A DNA stretch of 64,000 bases from Hydrogenobaculum sp. Y04AAS1 (GCF_000020785.1 NC_011126.1:992001-1056000); one strand, 5' to 3'. Positions 8,980-17,315 are shown, counted from the first letter of the stretch. Notes: a model not told the origin generated them from the letters alone. Numbers and translations: made by a program.

Positions 8980-9381
8980 TTAAAAGATTATTACCTTATC
9001 AGCTTCCAAAGATTTTTGAGCAAATTCCCCAGCCGGAACTACACCATCTAACAACGGTATTAACTCATCTTCCTTTAAACCCGACGAGTCTATAGCCTGC
9101 TTGCAAGAATAAAGTTTAACACCGGCAGCTTTAGCATCTTTCATAAATTCATATACTGATTTTGGTTTTTGACTTGCTACACAAGAATCCCCACCAGGGT
9201 ATATAGACTCTGGAACACCCTTTCGTATTAGATTTGTGCCATCCATATTAAAAAATATCTCTACTATTGCATCGTTTGAAGCCATCAAAGCCCCTATAAA
9301 AAACGGTGTAGCGCATCTATGAGGTGTTTTTGGCCCACTGGTCATAAGTATTAAAACTTTTTGGCCTTCTACTTCCATCAT
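8980..9381 (-). CDS. DsrE-family sulfur-transfer protein
   Basis: A 133-residue DsrE-fold protein with the conserved cysteine C93 in KLYSCKQAIDSSGL, plus C23 and C67. It overlaps the thioredoxin-like gene start-to-stop by 4 nt (ATGA), so the two are translationally coupled. It sits between two lbpA genes. Transfer of persulfide sulfur to or from TusA, sHdr or LbpA is the likely role; the exact step is not shown. Confidence 0.82.
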   Translation of the reverse strand: MMEVEGQKVLILMTSGPKTPHRCATPFFIGALMASNDAIVEIFFNMDGTNLIRKGVPESIYPGGDSCVASQKPKSVYEFMKDAKAAGVKLYSCKQAIDSSGLKEDELIPLLDGVVPAGEFAQKSLEADKVIIF

Positions 9382-9638
9382 GAGTTAAGCACCTTCCTTA
9401 CCTCTTCTTCTGAGGGTACTCCTACAAATGTTAGTTTGCCATTTATAATAGTGGATGGAACACTTCTAACTATTAATTTTTTAGCCCAAGCCCTACCTTC
9501 TGGTTGAGCCACATCAAGCACTTCGTATTTAAATCCAAGCTCAGCTTGTAATTTCTGATAAAGAGCATCTGCATCTGGACATGTAGCACACCACTGAGAT
9601 ACTAAAAGTATAACATGTTTATCAGAAGCTGCCATCAT
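9378..9638 (-). CDS. Small thioredoxin/glutaredoxin-fold protein with CATC motif
   Basis: An 86-residue single-domain thioredoxin-like protein. The redox motif is CATC in LLVSQWCATCPDA and the cis-proline loop is VRSVPSTIING. The start was moved from 9653 to the ATG at 9638, which overlaps the lbpA stop (ATGA) and has GAGGTG a few bases upstream; the ATG at 9635 is an equally good choice. Sandwiched between lbpA and dsrE, it may reduce the disulfide of LbpA or of a DsrE persulfide. That role is inferred from position. Confidence 0.82.
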   Translation of the reverse strand: MMAASDKHVILLVSQWCATCPDADALYQKLQAELGFKYEVLDVAQPEGRAWAKKLIVRSVPSTIINGKLTFVGVPSEEEVRKVLNS

Positions 9639-10111
9639 GTACACCTCATACAAATAATATCTTCTCTATCTATATACTCTTTCATTTTTCTAATAGCTTC
9701 TTCACCAGTTACCAAATCTTTTAAATCTCTTTCTAAATTTACAGGTTTTAAAGTTACTATCCAACCTCTACCATATGGATCGTAATTTATTATATCAGCT
9801 TGCTCTAGCAACTCTTCGTTTCTTCTTACTACTTCACCCTCTACGATACAAGGTATAGGACCAGCCCATTTACCACTCTCTAACGATGCCACTGGTTTAC
9901 CTTTAGGTATTTTCTTACCGACATCTTTTATGCGTATATGTAGAAGCTTACCAGATCTGGTTTGACCTACATCTGTAAGACCGTACGTTACATTACCGTC
10001 TGGTTCTAATCTAATCCACACTTGATTTTCTATATCGTAATACAAATCTTTTGGTATCAAACAACCGTTATGATCAACTATATTTTCATCTACATTACCA
10101 TGTAAATCCAT
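9635..10111 (-). CDS. lbpA: Lipoate-binding protein of the sHdr pathway, first copy
   Basis: A 158-residue GcvH-like protein. The lipoyl-lysine is predicted as K81 in ASLESGKWAGPIP, and YDPYGRGWIVTLKP matches the C-terminal family segment. It directly follows sHdrB2, the usual place of lbpA in sHdr operons. It ends in the cysteine-containing tail ICMRCT, which the second copy lacks (that one ends GISCG). The stop overlaps the start of the thioredoxin-like gene. Confidence 0.92.
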   Translation of the reverse strand: MDLHGNVDENIVDHNGCLIPKDLYYDIENQVWIRLEPDGNVTYGLTDVGQTRSGKLLHIRIKDVGKKIPKGKPVASLESGKWAGPIPCIVEGEVVRRNEELLEQADIINYDPYGRGWIVTLKPVNLERDLKDLVTGEEAIRKMKEYIDREDIICMRCT

Positions 10112-10138
10112 GCTTATACACCTCTAGATCTCTAAATC

Positions 10139-10160
10139 GCCCCCAAGAAATATAGGGGGC
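10139..10160 (-). other. Hairpin between sHdrB2 and lbpA
   Basis: Six G-C pairs (GCCCCC/GGGGGC) close a 10-nt AT-rich loop in the 60-bp gap between sHdrB2 (ends 10172) and lbpA (starts 10111). No T run follows on the minus transcript, so RNA processing, stabilisation or partial attenuation is more likely than termination. Confidence 0.55.
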
Positions 10161-10171
10161 AACTTAGTATA

Positions 10172-11134
10172 TCATGCCAAACCGTATCTTTTCAATACTG
10201 GTAATGGATCAGATAAATTGTCTTTTAGCTTTACTTCAGAGGCGCTTCTTCCCAATGCAAGACCTAAGAGTTGAGTAAAATAAACGGCTGGTACATCAAC
10301 ATCTGGAACACCTTTTAACATTAATCTATGCCTATACATTTCCAAAGAAGCATGGCAAAGTGGACATTCGGTAGCTATAACATCGGCGCCATTTCTTTTA
10401 GCGTTTTGCAATATCATCATAACAAATTTTTCTGACACTGACTCATCCGACAAGGAGTGAGGACCACCGCAACATTGGGTATGCATAGGTTCAAAATCTA
10501 CACTAGTAGCTCCGGCTGCTTCTAAGAGTTTGTTTTGGAAAAATGGATGTTCATCATCATCAGCCGTTGCTCTTCTCATGGGTCTATCTTTATCTAAGTC
10601 CTGACCACCAGAGTGCGAATATGTCCTAGCATAGAAGTGCGGTCTTGTATATAGACAACCGTAGTAGTTGGCTACCTTTAAACCTTTTAAAGGTTTCTTG
10701 GTCTTTTCTTTTATTTTTTCTGGGCCAGCTTCTTCGTAAAGCCACTCTAAAGCATGATATGTCTCAGGTATTACATCCAAAGGATCCACACCGCCTTCTC
10801 TTAAAAGAGCATTTGTTTTAGTAAGCACAGAATTATCGGTGGTTAGAAAGTACCAAGCCCTTTGGAGTGAAAAAGAACAACCGTTACAAGGAGCCACTAT
10901 TACTTCATGTCCTTGTTTTCTAGCCAAAGACATATTTCTAGCGTTCATTAAAATGGTGCCCCAGAACGTTACATTTTTTGATTCCATTGCTCCGCAACAG
11001 TTGTAATCTTCTAAATAATCAAACTGTAACTCCAAATCTTTAGCTACCAGTCTTAAAGATACATCGTAAGCTCTAGCTGCACCTTCTAATGAGCAACCTG
11101 GGTAGTAAGCCACACGTTTACCTATAACACCCAT
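10172..11134 (-). CDS. hdrB2: sHdrB2, CCG-domain heterodisulfide reductase-like subunit
   Basis: A 320-residue protein with two cysteine-rich CCG domains. The first has C14, CCG at 46-48 and C83-x2-C86 (APCNGC); the second has YYGC, then TQCCGG and TECPLC. Both keep the full set of ligands that hold the non-cubane [4Fe-4S] clusters at the active site of HdrB. It is the sixth sHdr gene in the usual order C1-B1-A-hyp-C2-B2. The complex is thought to oxidise a protein- or lipoate-bound sulfur intermediate in the cytoplasm. Confidence 0.93.
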   Translation of the reverse strand: MGVIGKRVAYYPGCSLEGAARAYDVSLRLVAKDLELQFDYLEDYNCCGAMESKNVTFWGTILMNARNMSLARKQGHEVIVAPCNGCSFSLQRAWYFLTTDNSVLTKTNALLREGGVDPLDVIPETYHALEWLYEEAGPEKIKEKTKKPLKGLKVANYYGCLYTRPHFYARTYSHSGGQDLDKDRPMRRATADDDEHPFFQNKLLEAAGATSVDFEPMHTQCCGGPHSLSDESVSEKFVMMILQNAKRNGADVIATECPLCHASLEMYRHRLMLKGVPDVDVPAVYFTQLLGLALGRSASEVKLKDNLSDPLPVLKRYGLA

Positions 11135-11146
11135 GTAAAACCTCCT

Positions 11147-11908
11147 TTAATGAGTCATTATGCCTTCTTCTCTTATAACTCTTTCAAGAACTTGTTTGAA
11201 TCTATTCCAGTTTTGAGTTCTTGGATGTATCAACATATGTTTGGCATTTAATATCAAGAAATCTATGTTCATACCTTTCAACGGTTTGATAGCTAAGCTT
11301 TTTAACCAATCTGGCAAACCACCTGCAAAAGGTATTGGTTTCTTGAGGATTGGATCCTTCATTACATTAAAACCTTGTTTTTCCATCCATCCAAACAAAA
11401 GCTCTCCATCTTCTATACGTCCGTATTCTATGACACTTTCAGTAAAGAACTTGTCAAACTTTTTAGATGGGTACTCTTCTATAAGGCCTCTTTTTGACAT
11501 TTGATTTACTATTACCTTTAATACTTCCTCTACCAAAACGCCTTTTGGACATCTATGCGTACATTTGTGACAAGATACGCATCTCCATATTACATCTGCT
11601 CTTTTCTGCAACTCATCTAGCATACCTAACCTTGCTAAATATATGAAGTGTCTTGGGTTGTATTTCTCATCCCAATAGTTATGCACAGGACAGCTAGCTG
11701 TACAGTATGAGCACTGATAACACTGGTTTATCGTTTTTCCTTGGGGGTGGTTGATGATGTCTTTGGCAAAATCCAAATCGTAATCATCTATTACGCGAGG
11801 AAGTATTATAAGGTTCCAGTCTCCAGATGCATCAACACCGTCTATAACTATTCTGTCTTTCTTTATTATACGTTCTTGCTCTACAAGGCCACGTTCATGA
11901 ATAGCCAT
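11147..11908 (-). CDS. hdrC2: sHdrC2, iron-sulfur subunit
   Basis: A 253-residue electron-transfer subunit with two [4Fe-4S] motifs: CYQCSYCTASCP (C63, C66, C69, C73) and, about 40 residues on, CVSCHKCTHRCP. A helical C-terminal half follows. It lies 13 nt upstream of sHdrB2 and probably passes electrons between sHdrA and the sHdrB2 active-site clusters. Confidence 0.93.
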   Translation of the reverse strand: MAIHERGLVEQERIIKKDRIVIDGVDASGDWNLIILPRVIDDYDLDFAKDIINHPQGKTINQCYQCSYCTASCPVHNYWDEKYNPRHFIYLARLGMLDELQKRADVIWRCVSCHKCTHRCPKGVLVEEVLKVIVNQMSKRGLIEEYPSKKFDKFFTESVIEYGRIEDGELLFGWMEKQGFNVMKDPILKKPIPFAGGLPDWLKSLAIKPLKGMNIDFLILNAKHMLIHPRTQNWNRFKQVLERVIREEGIMTH

Positions 11909-11920
11909 AACAACCTCCTA

Positions 11921-12694
11921 TTAATAGGTAAAAGTTACTTCATCATCTCTTAAAACACCTAACAGACGTTTAGCGATAAAATCTGCAGGCGGGAAAAACC
12001 CTTTAGCACTATGCATTGTAGATAAGGTCATGTAATCAACGTAAGTACCATAAATCATAGCCAAAAAGATATCTACAAACAAAAATCCTCTCACTCTTAT
12101 ACCGAACTCCAGAAGCTTTTCGTAAACCTGAACATAGGTTTGATAAAAGTCTTCATACGTAGAGCCATACATCTCTCTGCCATGCCCATTTACTGGGGCT
12201 TCTTCTTTTAAGAACACAATAGCTCCACTTTCGGATTCCGGGTCCCATATCCAAGAGGTAAAAAGTATGTAATCTTCTGGAAACGTAAAATGTAGTATCT
12301 CTGCCGCAATATCCCTAGCGTTTTTCTTGCTTATGCCTCTTATTACATCCGTAAAAGCGTTAACCTTTTGTTCCCAAGAATCTGCTTTAGAATATAAAAG
12401 ATCGCTTATAGCTTTTTTGAGGTTGTTAACACCGGTCTCTTCCACTATCTTGTTTCTGAATCTTCTAGCTGGGTACATTCTGTAAAATACATCAAGCAAT
12501 TTGTCCTTGTCTATAGAAGCTAATCGCTCCTTTGAGAATGTCTCTCTAAAAAGATTTGATTTCTCAAGAACCCTAGAATAGAACTCTTGCGCTAGCTCTT
12601 CTCCATCTCCTAATATTTTTATTAAATAATCCCTTACTAAAAAGTCATCAAGAGGGGCCGCTTTGAACCCCTCGTTTGGTTTAATGTTGCTCAT
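11921..12694 (-). CDS. Conserved sHdr-associated protein ('hyp')
   Basis: A 257-residue soluble protein with no recognisable catalytic motif. It occupies the place of the 'hyp' gene that sits between hdrA and hdrC2 in sHdr operons of other sulfur oxidisers. It is rich in aromatic and charged residues and lacks CxxC pairs, so it is not expected to hold FeS clusters. Its start ATG is within the end of sHdrA (one-base overlap). It may be an assembly factor or a structural subunit; the function is unknown. Confidence 0.85.
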   Translation of the reverse strand: MSNIKPNEGFKAAPLDDFLVRDYLIKILGDGEELAQEFYSRVLEKSNLFRETFSKERLASIDKDKLLDVFYRMYPARRFRNKIVEETGVNNLKKAISDLLYSKADSWEQKVNAFTDVIRGISKKNARDIAAEILHFTFPEDYILFTSWIWDPESESGAIVFLKEEAPVNGHGREMYGSTYEDFYQTYVQVYEKLLEFGIRVRGFLFVDIFLAMIYGTYVDYMTLSTMHSAKGFFPPADFIAKRLLGVLRDDEVTFTY

Positions 12695-13752
12695 TATACA
12701 CTTACCTTAGCTCCTATAAAAGCTATTGCCTCTGCAGCAGCTGCTTCACCTTCAGACATAGAGGACTCTATATCTACCGGGCCTTTACAAGCGCCTGCTA
12801 TAAATATACCTTCTTTGTTAGATATTATATTTGAACCTGAATTGTCAGAAGGTATTAGGAATTTACTATCTTGATCTTGGTTTAAACCTAGTATCTTAGC
12901 AACCTTCTTAGTGCCTTCGGATGGTTCCATTCCAAGCACCAAAACTACTAAGTCCATTGGCACTTCTGATGGCCTTTGAACTATAGTGTCTTCGTGCTTT
13001 ACCACAAGTCTTCCATCTGACGGTCTAAAGGTTATTTCAGCTATTCTTCCTCTTACATATCTAACGCCAGCTTTTTCTTGAGGAGCCCAATAGAATGGGT
13101 ATTCCCAAGTACCATATGTTCTAACGTCCATATAATAGCAAAATACATCTACATCTGGATAATGTTCTCTTATCTCTGTACCTTGTAAACCAGAGAGAGC
13201 ACATCCGTATCTACAACAGTGTACATTTGATACACCTAATTGCCTATCTCTTGAACCAACACAAAATACAAATGCTACACGCTTAGGAAGTTGGCCGTTG
13301 GATGGTCTATAGAGCTTGCCTTGACGGGAAAACATTTGCTCTAACTCAAGGTTGGTTATTACATCTGGGAAAAGCCCATAACCGAGTTCACCCTTTCTTC
13401 TTGGATTAAAGTGTTGGAAACCTGTAGCCACTACTATAGCTCCAGCTTCTACAGTTTCGCCATTTGACAGTTTTACTTTGTAATTACCTGGCACGCCTTC
13501 ACAAGCTTCTACTTCTGTACCTAATTTGACTTTAACGTTTGGGTTCTTAGTTACTTCATCAATAACGGGGCCTAAAACTTGTGATGGTTTTAACTTTCTT
13601 GGAATAAGAGTATGGTAATCTTCCAATACCGGTCTACCACCTAGTTTTTGTTCCTTCTCCACTAAGATGGTAGATATACCTAATTTGCCAAGAGTTTTAG
13701 CTGCGGATACACCAGCAGGCCCGCCACCTATTACTAACACGTTCTTAGACAT
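12694..13752 (-). CDS. hdrA: sHdrA, FAD-containing subunit
   Basis: A 352-residue flavoprotein. The FAD motif VIGGGPAGVSAA lies at residues 6-17 and a second dinucleotide-type segment at VVATGFQHF. The [4Fe-4S] ligands are in FCVGSRD and VHCCRYGC; FIAGACKGPVDIESS near the C-terminus is typical of HdrA. Like other sHdrA proteins it is much shorter than methanogen HdrA, lacking the extra ferredoxin and N-terminal domains. It links the two B subunits through the C subunits, and its flavin would pass electrons on to an acceptor. Confidence 0.93.
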   Translation of the reverse strand: MSKNVLVIGGGPAGVSAAKTLGKLGISTILVEKEQKLGGRPVLEDYHTLIPRKLKPSQVLGPVIDEVTKNPNVKVKLGTEVEACEGVPGNYKVKLSNGETVEAGAIVVATGFQHFNPRRKGELGYGLFPDVITNLELEQMFSRQGKLYRPSNGQLPKRVAFVFCVGSRDRQLGVSNVHCCRYGCALSGLQGTEIREHYPDVDVFCYYMDVRTYGTWEYPFYWAPQEKAGVRYVRGRIAEITFRPSDGRLVVKHEDTIVQRPSEVPMDLVVLVLGMEPSEGTKKVAKILGLNQDQDSKFLIPSDNSGSNIISNKEGIFIAGACKGPVDIESSMSEGEAAAAEAIAFIGAKVSV

Positions 13753-13772
13753 ATATAACCTCCTAAGGTTTA

Positions 13773-15089
13773 TTAAGATCTAAACAATACCTTATCAGCC
13801 GTTGCACTTGCTCTTGGTTTGCCGTCGGATGTTCTGCTGTATGGTTCATACAAGTCATAGGTTTTAAAGAATTCTTGAAGTTCGTCGTGTTTGCCTGCTT
13901 TATCAAGCTCATTTATATATTTTACGGTGTCTTCCCACTCTTTTTTTAGCTCTTTCCAGTTGGTTATACCCATTTTTTCCAAAAGAGGTTCATAACTTGA
14001 GCAGTTCCAGTACAGCTGGACTATCTTGTACGGATGTGCACCGCAGGCTAAAGCTGAGAACATAACATCTGACATAACAGCTACCGGATAGTACATATCA
14101 TGAGCTTTGCCTATCCATTGATTCTTTTCGAAAGTTGTGGTACAACCAGTATCGTGAGTTACGATGAGGTCTGCCTTAGCATCCTCATATATTACCTTCA
14201 ACTTTCTATTTATAGCAAAAGACCTAGTAAACTCTCTTTCTGTCAATATATGCCTAAATCCAAAACCACAGCAATCATACCATGTGTAATAGTCAGCAAC
14301 TATAGCTCCCAATTCTTTTATAACAGCCGTAGATGCTGCTGGTCTTTGGCCTCCATATATTTCTGGGTCATATACGTAATCGTCAGCTATCATTTTCCAA
14401 ACGTGGCAAGCGTTGTGTATAGCAACTCTTACATTTGACACATCTATACCTCTTGGTTTACCTTCTTTTTCGTATAATTCTTTTATTTTATATCTGTTTG
14501 CATGTGTCCATTCTGAATAATGTACTACCTCTTGAGGTATCACCAATTCACCATTTGGTCCTAATCTACCCAACTTCTTCAATATAGGTCTTACAGCATC
14601 TCTAAGTTCTTTATTCATTATGAGTTGTTCTCTAGTTTCCTTGTAAGAACCAAATGAAGTACCACAGTGAATTAAAGGATAATAACCAGTCTTCCAAGCT
14701 TGGTGCATGTTTCTTAGCCATACAGCTGCCAAAGCCACTGGATTTGACGTACCAGAACCGTGATAGTTCCATGCGGTACAAGAAGTTTGGTGTGGTTCAT
14801 TTAGATAATCATATCCAAACTTGTTCATAAACCAGAATATAGATGCTGGATAACCGGGTATATTACCACATTGTCCACAAGATTTATGATGCCATAGTTT
14901 GTTGGTAGGCACAGTCTTTATACGACCTGTTCTTGTATAAACCTCTACAGGTTTATGTTCTTCGGTGATTCTATGTATAAGGATCTCGCCCTTTGCTTCC
15001 AATTCTTCCATGCGCTCAAATATTTCATCGTAATGAGCATGGTTGTTTTGAATTGGAAATTTGGTCTTGTCATATCTAAGTAAACTCAT
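13773..15089 (-). CDS. hdrB1: sHdrB1, CCG-type heterodisulfide reductase-like subunit
   Basis: A 438-residue HdrB-like subunit. The C-terminal domain keeps a CCG (WYDCCGFGF) followed by TGCTTTF, where the usual CxxC is CxxT. The N-terminal domain has CGQCGN, TSCTAWN and IHCGTSF, again without an intact CxxC. So neither domain has the full canonical ligand set that sHdrB2 has. It is longer than sHdrB2 by more than 100 residues, mainly in an extended helical tail. It lies between sHdrC1 and sHdrA and probably supports one cluster or has a structural role. Confidence 0.9.
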   Translation of the reverse strand: MSLLRYDKTKFPIQNNHAHYDEIFERMEELEAKGEILIHRITEEHKPVEVYTRTGRIKTVPTNKLWHHKSCGQCGNIPGYPASIFWFMNKFGYDYLNEPHQTSCTAWNYHGSGTSNPVALAAVWLRNMHQAWKTGYYPLIHCGTSFGSYKETREQLIMNKELRDAVRPILKKLGRLGPNGELVIPQEVVHYSEWTHANRYKIKELYEKEGKPRGIDVSNVRVAIHNACHVWKMIADDYVYDPEIYGGQRPAASTAVIKELGAIVADYYTWYDCCGFGFRHILTEREFTRSFAINRKLKVIYEDAKADLIVTHDTGCTTTFEKNQWIGKAHDMYYPVAVMSDVMFSALACGAHPYKIVQLYWNCSSYEPLLEKMGITNWKELKKEWEDTVKYINELDKAGKHDELQEFFKTYDLYEPYSRTSDGKPRASATADKVLFRS

Positions 15090-15109
15090 AAAACTAACCT
15101 CCTAAAATT

Positions 15110-15130
15110 TTTTTGGCACTATGCCAAAAA
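15110..15130 (-). other. Hairpin between sHdrC1 and sHdrB1
   Basis: A perfect 9-bp inverted repeat TTTTTGGCA/TGCCAAAAA with a 3-nt loop lies in the 50-bp gap between sHdrC1 and the ribosome-binding site of sHdrB1. In RNA it places A/T runs on both arms, so it could act as a leaky terminator or a processing site. Confidence 0.55.
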
Positions 15131-15139
15131 TTGCACAAA

Positions 15140-15862
15140 TCATTCTTCTTGCATGTCTTCCCAGCGCTCTTCGTTTTCTTCTACCATATCCATAATAACG
15201 TTGTAAAGGTTGGGGTCTATCTTTTCAAGCATATCAAATATACCTGTTTCTCTCCAAATACTGTAAAGCTCTATGGCAGTTTGAAGAGACACTTCCCAAG
15301 CTGTTTTTACAGCTTTACCTACATCAAAGGGTATAGCCATACGTTTTGCTCTCAGATTTTCCATATTGTCAGCCATCTTTGGACCCCAGTCTGGGAAAAA
15401 GTCCGGTTGAAGCATATCCGCTGAGAGCTGGTTACCAGTGGTCATAACCTTAAGCAACACACGACCGTATGGTTTGAGAAGATCTTTGGTTGCGTCAAAG
15501 GCGTTTCTAACGGCTACTTCTCTCATTATAGCCACAAGACCACCTGGGTTGTTTACGAATGGACACCTTATCCAACAGGTGAAGCATTGAGAACAAGCCC
15601 ATATATATTCGTGCATCATATCATAAAGCACTTCCACATCATCTTCCAAAAATCTTTGCACTATCTCTCTGGGTGAATAATCAAAAAATCTGTTGGATGG
15701 GCATGATGCAGTGCAAACACCGCAGTTTAAGCACCCAAATATATATTCGTGATAGCGAAAGTCTGACTTGACTTCCTCTACAATTCTAACCTTCTCTTCC
15801 CATGGCACATCTTTTGTTTTCTGTGATATGGGAAGATTGTATCCATAAGCGTGACCATCCAT
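15140..15862 (-). CDS. hdrC1: sHdrC1, iron-sulfur subunit
   Basis: A 240-residue subunit with two [4Fe-4S] motifs: CLNCGVCTASCP (C44, C47, C50, C54) and CSQCFTCWIRCP. The acidic C-terminal tail ends EENEERWEDMQEE. It heads the sHdr core genes and follows a DsrE gene by 13 nt. It should relay electrons between sHdrB1 and sHdrA. Confidence 0.92.
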   Translation of the reverse strand: MDGHAYGYNLPISQKTKDVPWEEKVRIVEEVKSDFRYHEYIFGCLNCGVCTASCPSNRFFDYSPREIVQRFLEDDVEVLYDMMHEYIWACSQCFTCWIRCPFVNNPGGLVAIMREVAVRNAFDATKDLLKPYGRVLLKVMTTGNQLSADMLQPDFFPDWGPKMADNMENLRAKRMAIPFDVGKAVKTAWEVSLQTAIELYSIWRETGIFDMLEKIDPNLYNVIMDMVEENEERWEDMQEE

Positions 15863-15875
15863 AACAATTACCTCC

Positions 15876-16304
15876 TTAAAGGGTTATAACGGCGTACTCG
15901 CCACTCATTACTTTGTCTAAGAATGCCGCACCACCTATTATACCGTCGCAAAGCTCAGTATTGACATCCTCTCTCTTGTATTCTTCCGTCAAATCTAAAG
16001 ATGGTACACAAAGATATACCTTTACTCCTGCTTCTTTTGCCATTTTTATGAAATCATATACAGTTTGTTCTACACCAGGTCTTACTTTAACCTTTTTTGC
16101 ATTGTCTTTCATCAACAAGAATCCAGCCTCTGAAGTAATAACCATCTCTACTTCAAAGTCCATTGTTGTAGCCGCAGTAGCTAAGAAAAAAGGTGCACCC
16201 GCTTGAGGGTTTATAAGCTCACCAGTCACCGCATCGGCTCTTTCAAAAAATGGGACAGTTAAAATATAGAAAATAATCTTATCAAATCCATTTGGTACCG
16301 CCAT
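15876..16304 (-). CDS. DsrE-family sulfur-transfer protein upstream of sHdrC1
   Basis: A 142-residue DsrE-fold protein. The conserved cysteine is C99 in KVYLCVPSLDL, and a second (C118) lies in NTELCDGIIGG. The position directly before sHdrC1 is where dsrE3-type genes occur in other sHdr loci. It would shuttle sulfane sulfur with TusA. A strong GGAGAG ribosome-binding site precedes the ATG. Confidence 0.85.
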   Translation of the reverse strand: MAVPNGFDKIIFYILTVPFFERADAVTGELINPQAGAPFFLATAATTMDFEVEMVITSEAGFLLMKDNAKKVKVRPGVEQTVYDFIKMAKEAGVKVYLCVPSLDLTEEYKREDVNTELCDGIIGGAAFLDKVMSGEYAVITL

Positions 16305-16358
16305 AAATCTCTCCTTTAATAAGTTTAATCCTAAAATTTAAAAAATCAATTAAGATTT

Positions 16359-16390
16359 GCTTATAAGAATATAATAAAAATCTTATAAGC
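16359..16390 (-). other. Inverted repeat between the two leading dsrE genes
   Basis: A perfect 9-bp inverted repeat GCTTATAAG/CTTATAAGC with a 14-nt loop lies in the 129-bp gap between the DsrE3-like gene (ends 16434) and the next dsrE (starts 16304). It could be an RNA hairpin or a dimeric regulator-binding site in front of an internal promoter. Confidence 0.5.
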
Positions 16391-16433
16391 TTTTCACTAC
16401 AATTACACGCTATAACCAGTGCCATACTTTATC

Positions 16434-16967
16434 CTATACAAAAATTGTTATAGGTTTATCAGCTTCCAATATAAAATCAAAAAGCGTCATAGCACCGCCC
16501 GGAGGCTCCAAACCATCTATTAAATCTTCGTATTTATATCCGAAAAGATCCATAGTCATTTGGCAAGGTATCATTTTCACATCGGCTTCTTTACATAGTT
16601 TAAGAAGTTCTGGGATAGAGGCAACACCATGTTCTTTTATAGATTTTTTCATCATTTCAGTCATTAAATCCGTCATTCCTGGTATTACACCCATTAGCTG
16701 AGGAGGACCTGGTATAAAGTTTGACACACTTTTAAGAAAAGGAAACTTTTCTTCCATAGAAGGTGGGAAGGCCATGGGCATAGCCGGGTTTCCAACGGGA
16801 GCCAACTTTAACTGGTTTACCTTTTCCTTATGTACTATATTTAAGCCGTAAAACGTAAAGAATATGGCTGTTTCTAAACCCATCGAAGCACCTACTGATG
16901 CTAGTATCAATGGCGGATATGCCATATCTAACGTACCTTTTGTGGCTATTATGGCCAATCTTTCCAT
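16434..16967 (-). CDS. DsrE3-like sulfur carrier (DsrE/F/peroxiredoxin-like family)
   Basis: A 177-residue protein with the extended DsrE3-type fold: a hydrophobic N-terminal half (MERLAIIATKGTLDMAYPPL) and the conserved cysteine C135 in KMIPCQMTMDLFGY, plus C125 ten residues before. A methionine- and proline-rich insertion of about 60 residues lies between the fold halves. It follows tusA by 10 nt, the tusA-dsrE3 pairing seen in many sulfur oxidisers, where DsrE3 and TusA exchange persulfide sulfur. Confidence 0.87.
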   Translation of the reverse strand: MERLAIIATKGTLDMAYPPLILASVGASMGLETAIFFTFYGLNIVHKEKVNQLKLAPVGNPAMPMAFPPSMEEKFPFLKSVSNFIPGPPQLMGVIPGMTDLMTEMMKKSIKEHGVASIPELLKLCKEADVKMIPCQMTMDLFGYKYEDLIDGLEPPGGAMTLFDFILEADKPITIFV

Positions 16968-16977
16968 AGCAAACTCC

Positions 16978-17211
16978 TTACTTTTTCTTTAGATAGAATA
17001 TAATTTTTCCACCTTCTTCTACAGTTTCTAGTAGCTCATCACCAGTTCTTTTACAATAAGCTGGTATGTCTGCTTTTGCTCCAGGGTCTGTGGTGATAAG
17101 TTCCAAAATTTGACCAGATGACATTTCTGCCATTTCTTTTTTGGTTTTAAGTACCGGTAAAGGACAATTGAGACCAGATGCATCTAAAGTTCTGTCTGCT
17201 TTCACAGCCAT
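16978..17211 (-). CDS. tusA: TusA-family sulfur carrier protein
   Basis: A 77-residue SirA/TusA protein with the sulfur-binding cysteine C16 in LDASGLNCPLPVLKTKK (CPxP motif). It is the first gene of the sulfur-oxidation cluster as transcribed, has an AGGAGG ribosome-binding site, and is paired with dsrE3. In this setting it most likely delivers sulfane sulfur to the sHdr system rather than serving tRNA thiolation. Confidence 0.93.
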   Translation of the reverse strand: MAVKADRTLDASGLNCPLPVLKTKKEMAEMSSGQILELITTDPGAKADIPAYCKRTGDELLETVEEGGKIIFYLKKK

Positions 17212-17315
17212 GTAAAATACCTCCTAAACAAGTTATGCTATTATTTTAATCTTTATTTTATATTTTATGTATTAAGATTTTATTAAAAAAAAATTAATTT
17301 TTTTTATAATTATTG
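17212..17315 (-). promoter_or_regulatory. Presumed promoter region of the sulfur-oxidation operon
   Basis: The 104-bp AT-rich gap upstream of tusA is the only sizeable spacer before the first gene of the cluster. It contains an A8/T8-type inverted repeat near 17285-17303 that may terminate the upstream DUF507 transcript. No convincing -35/-10 pair could be fixed by eye. Confidence 0.4.

Noticed and set aside
8482-10111. Glycine cleavage system H proteins (gcvH)
   Set aside because: No gcvP or gcvT near, and both genes are embedded in the sHdr cluster, so LbpA is the better call.
15110-15134. Sigma-54 promoter suggested by TGGCAC and TTGC before sHdrB1
   Set aside because: The spacing between the GG and GC elements does not fit -24/-12, and the sequence is better explained by the hairpin.
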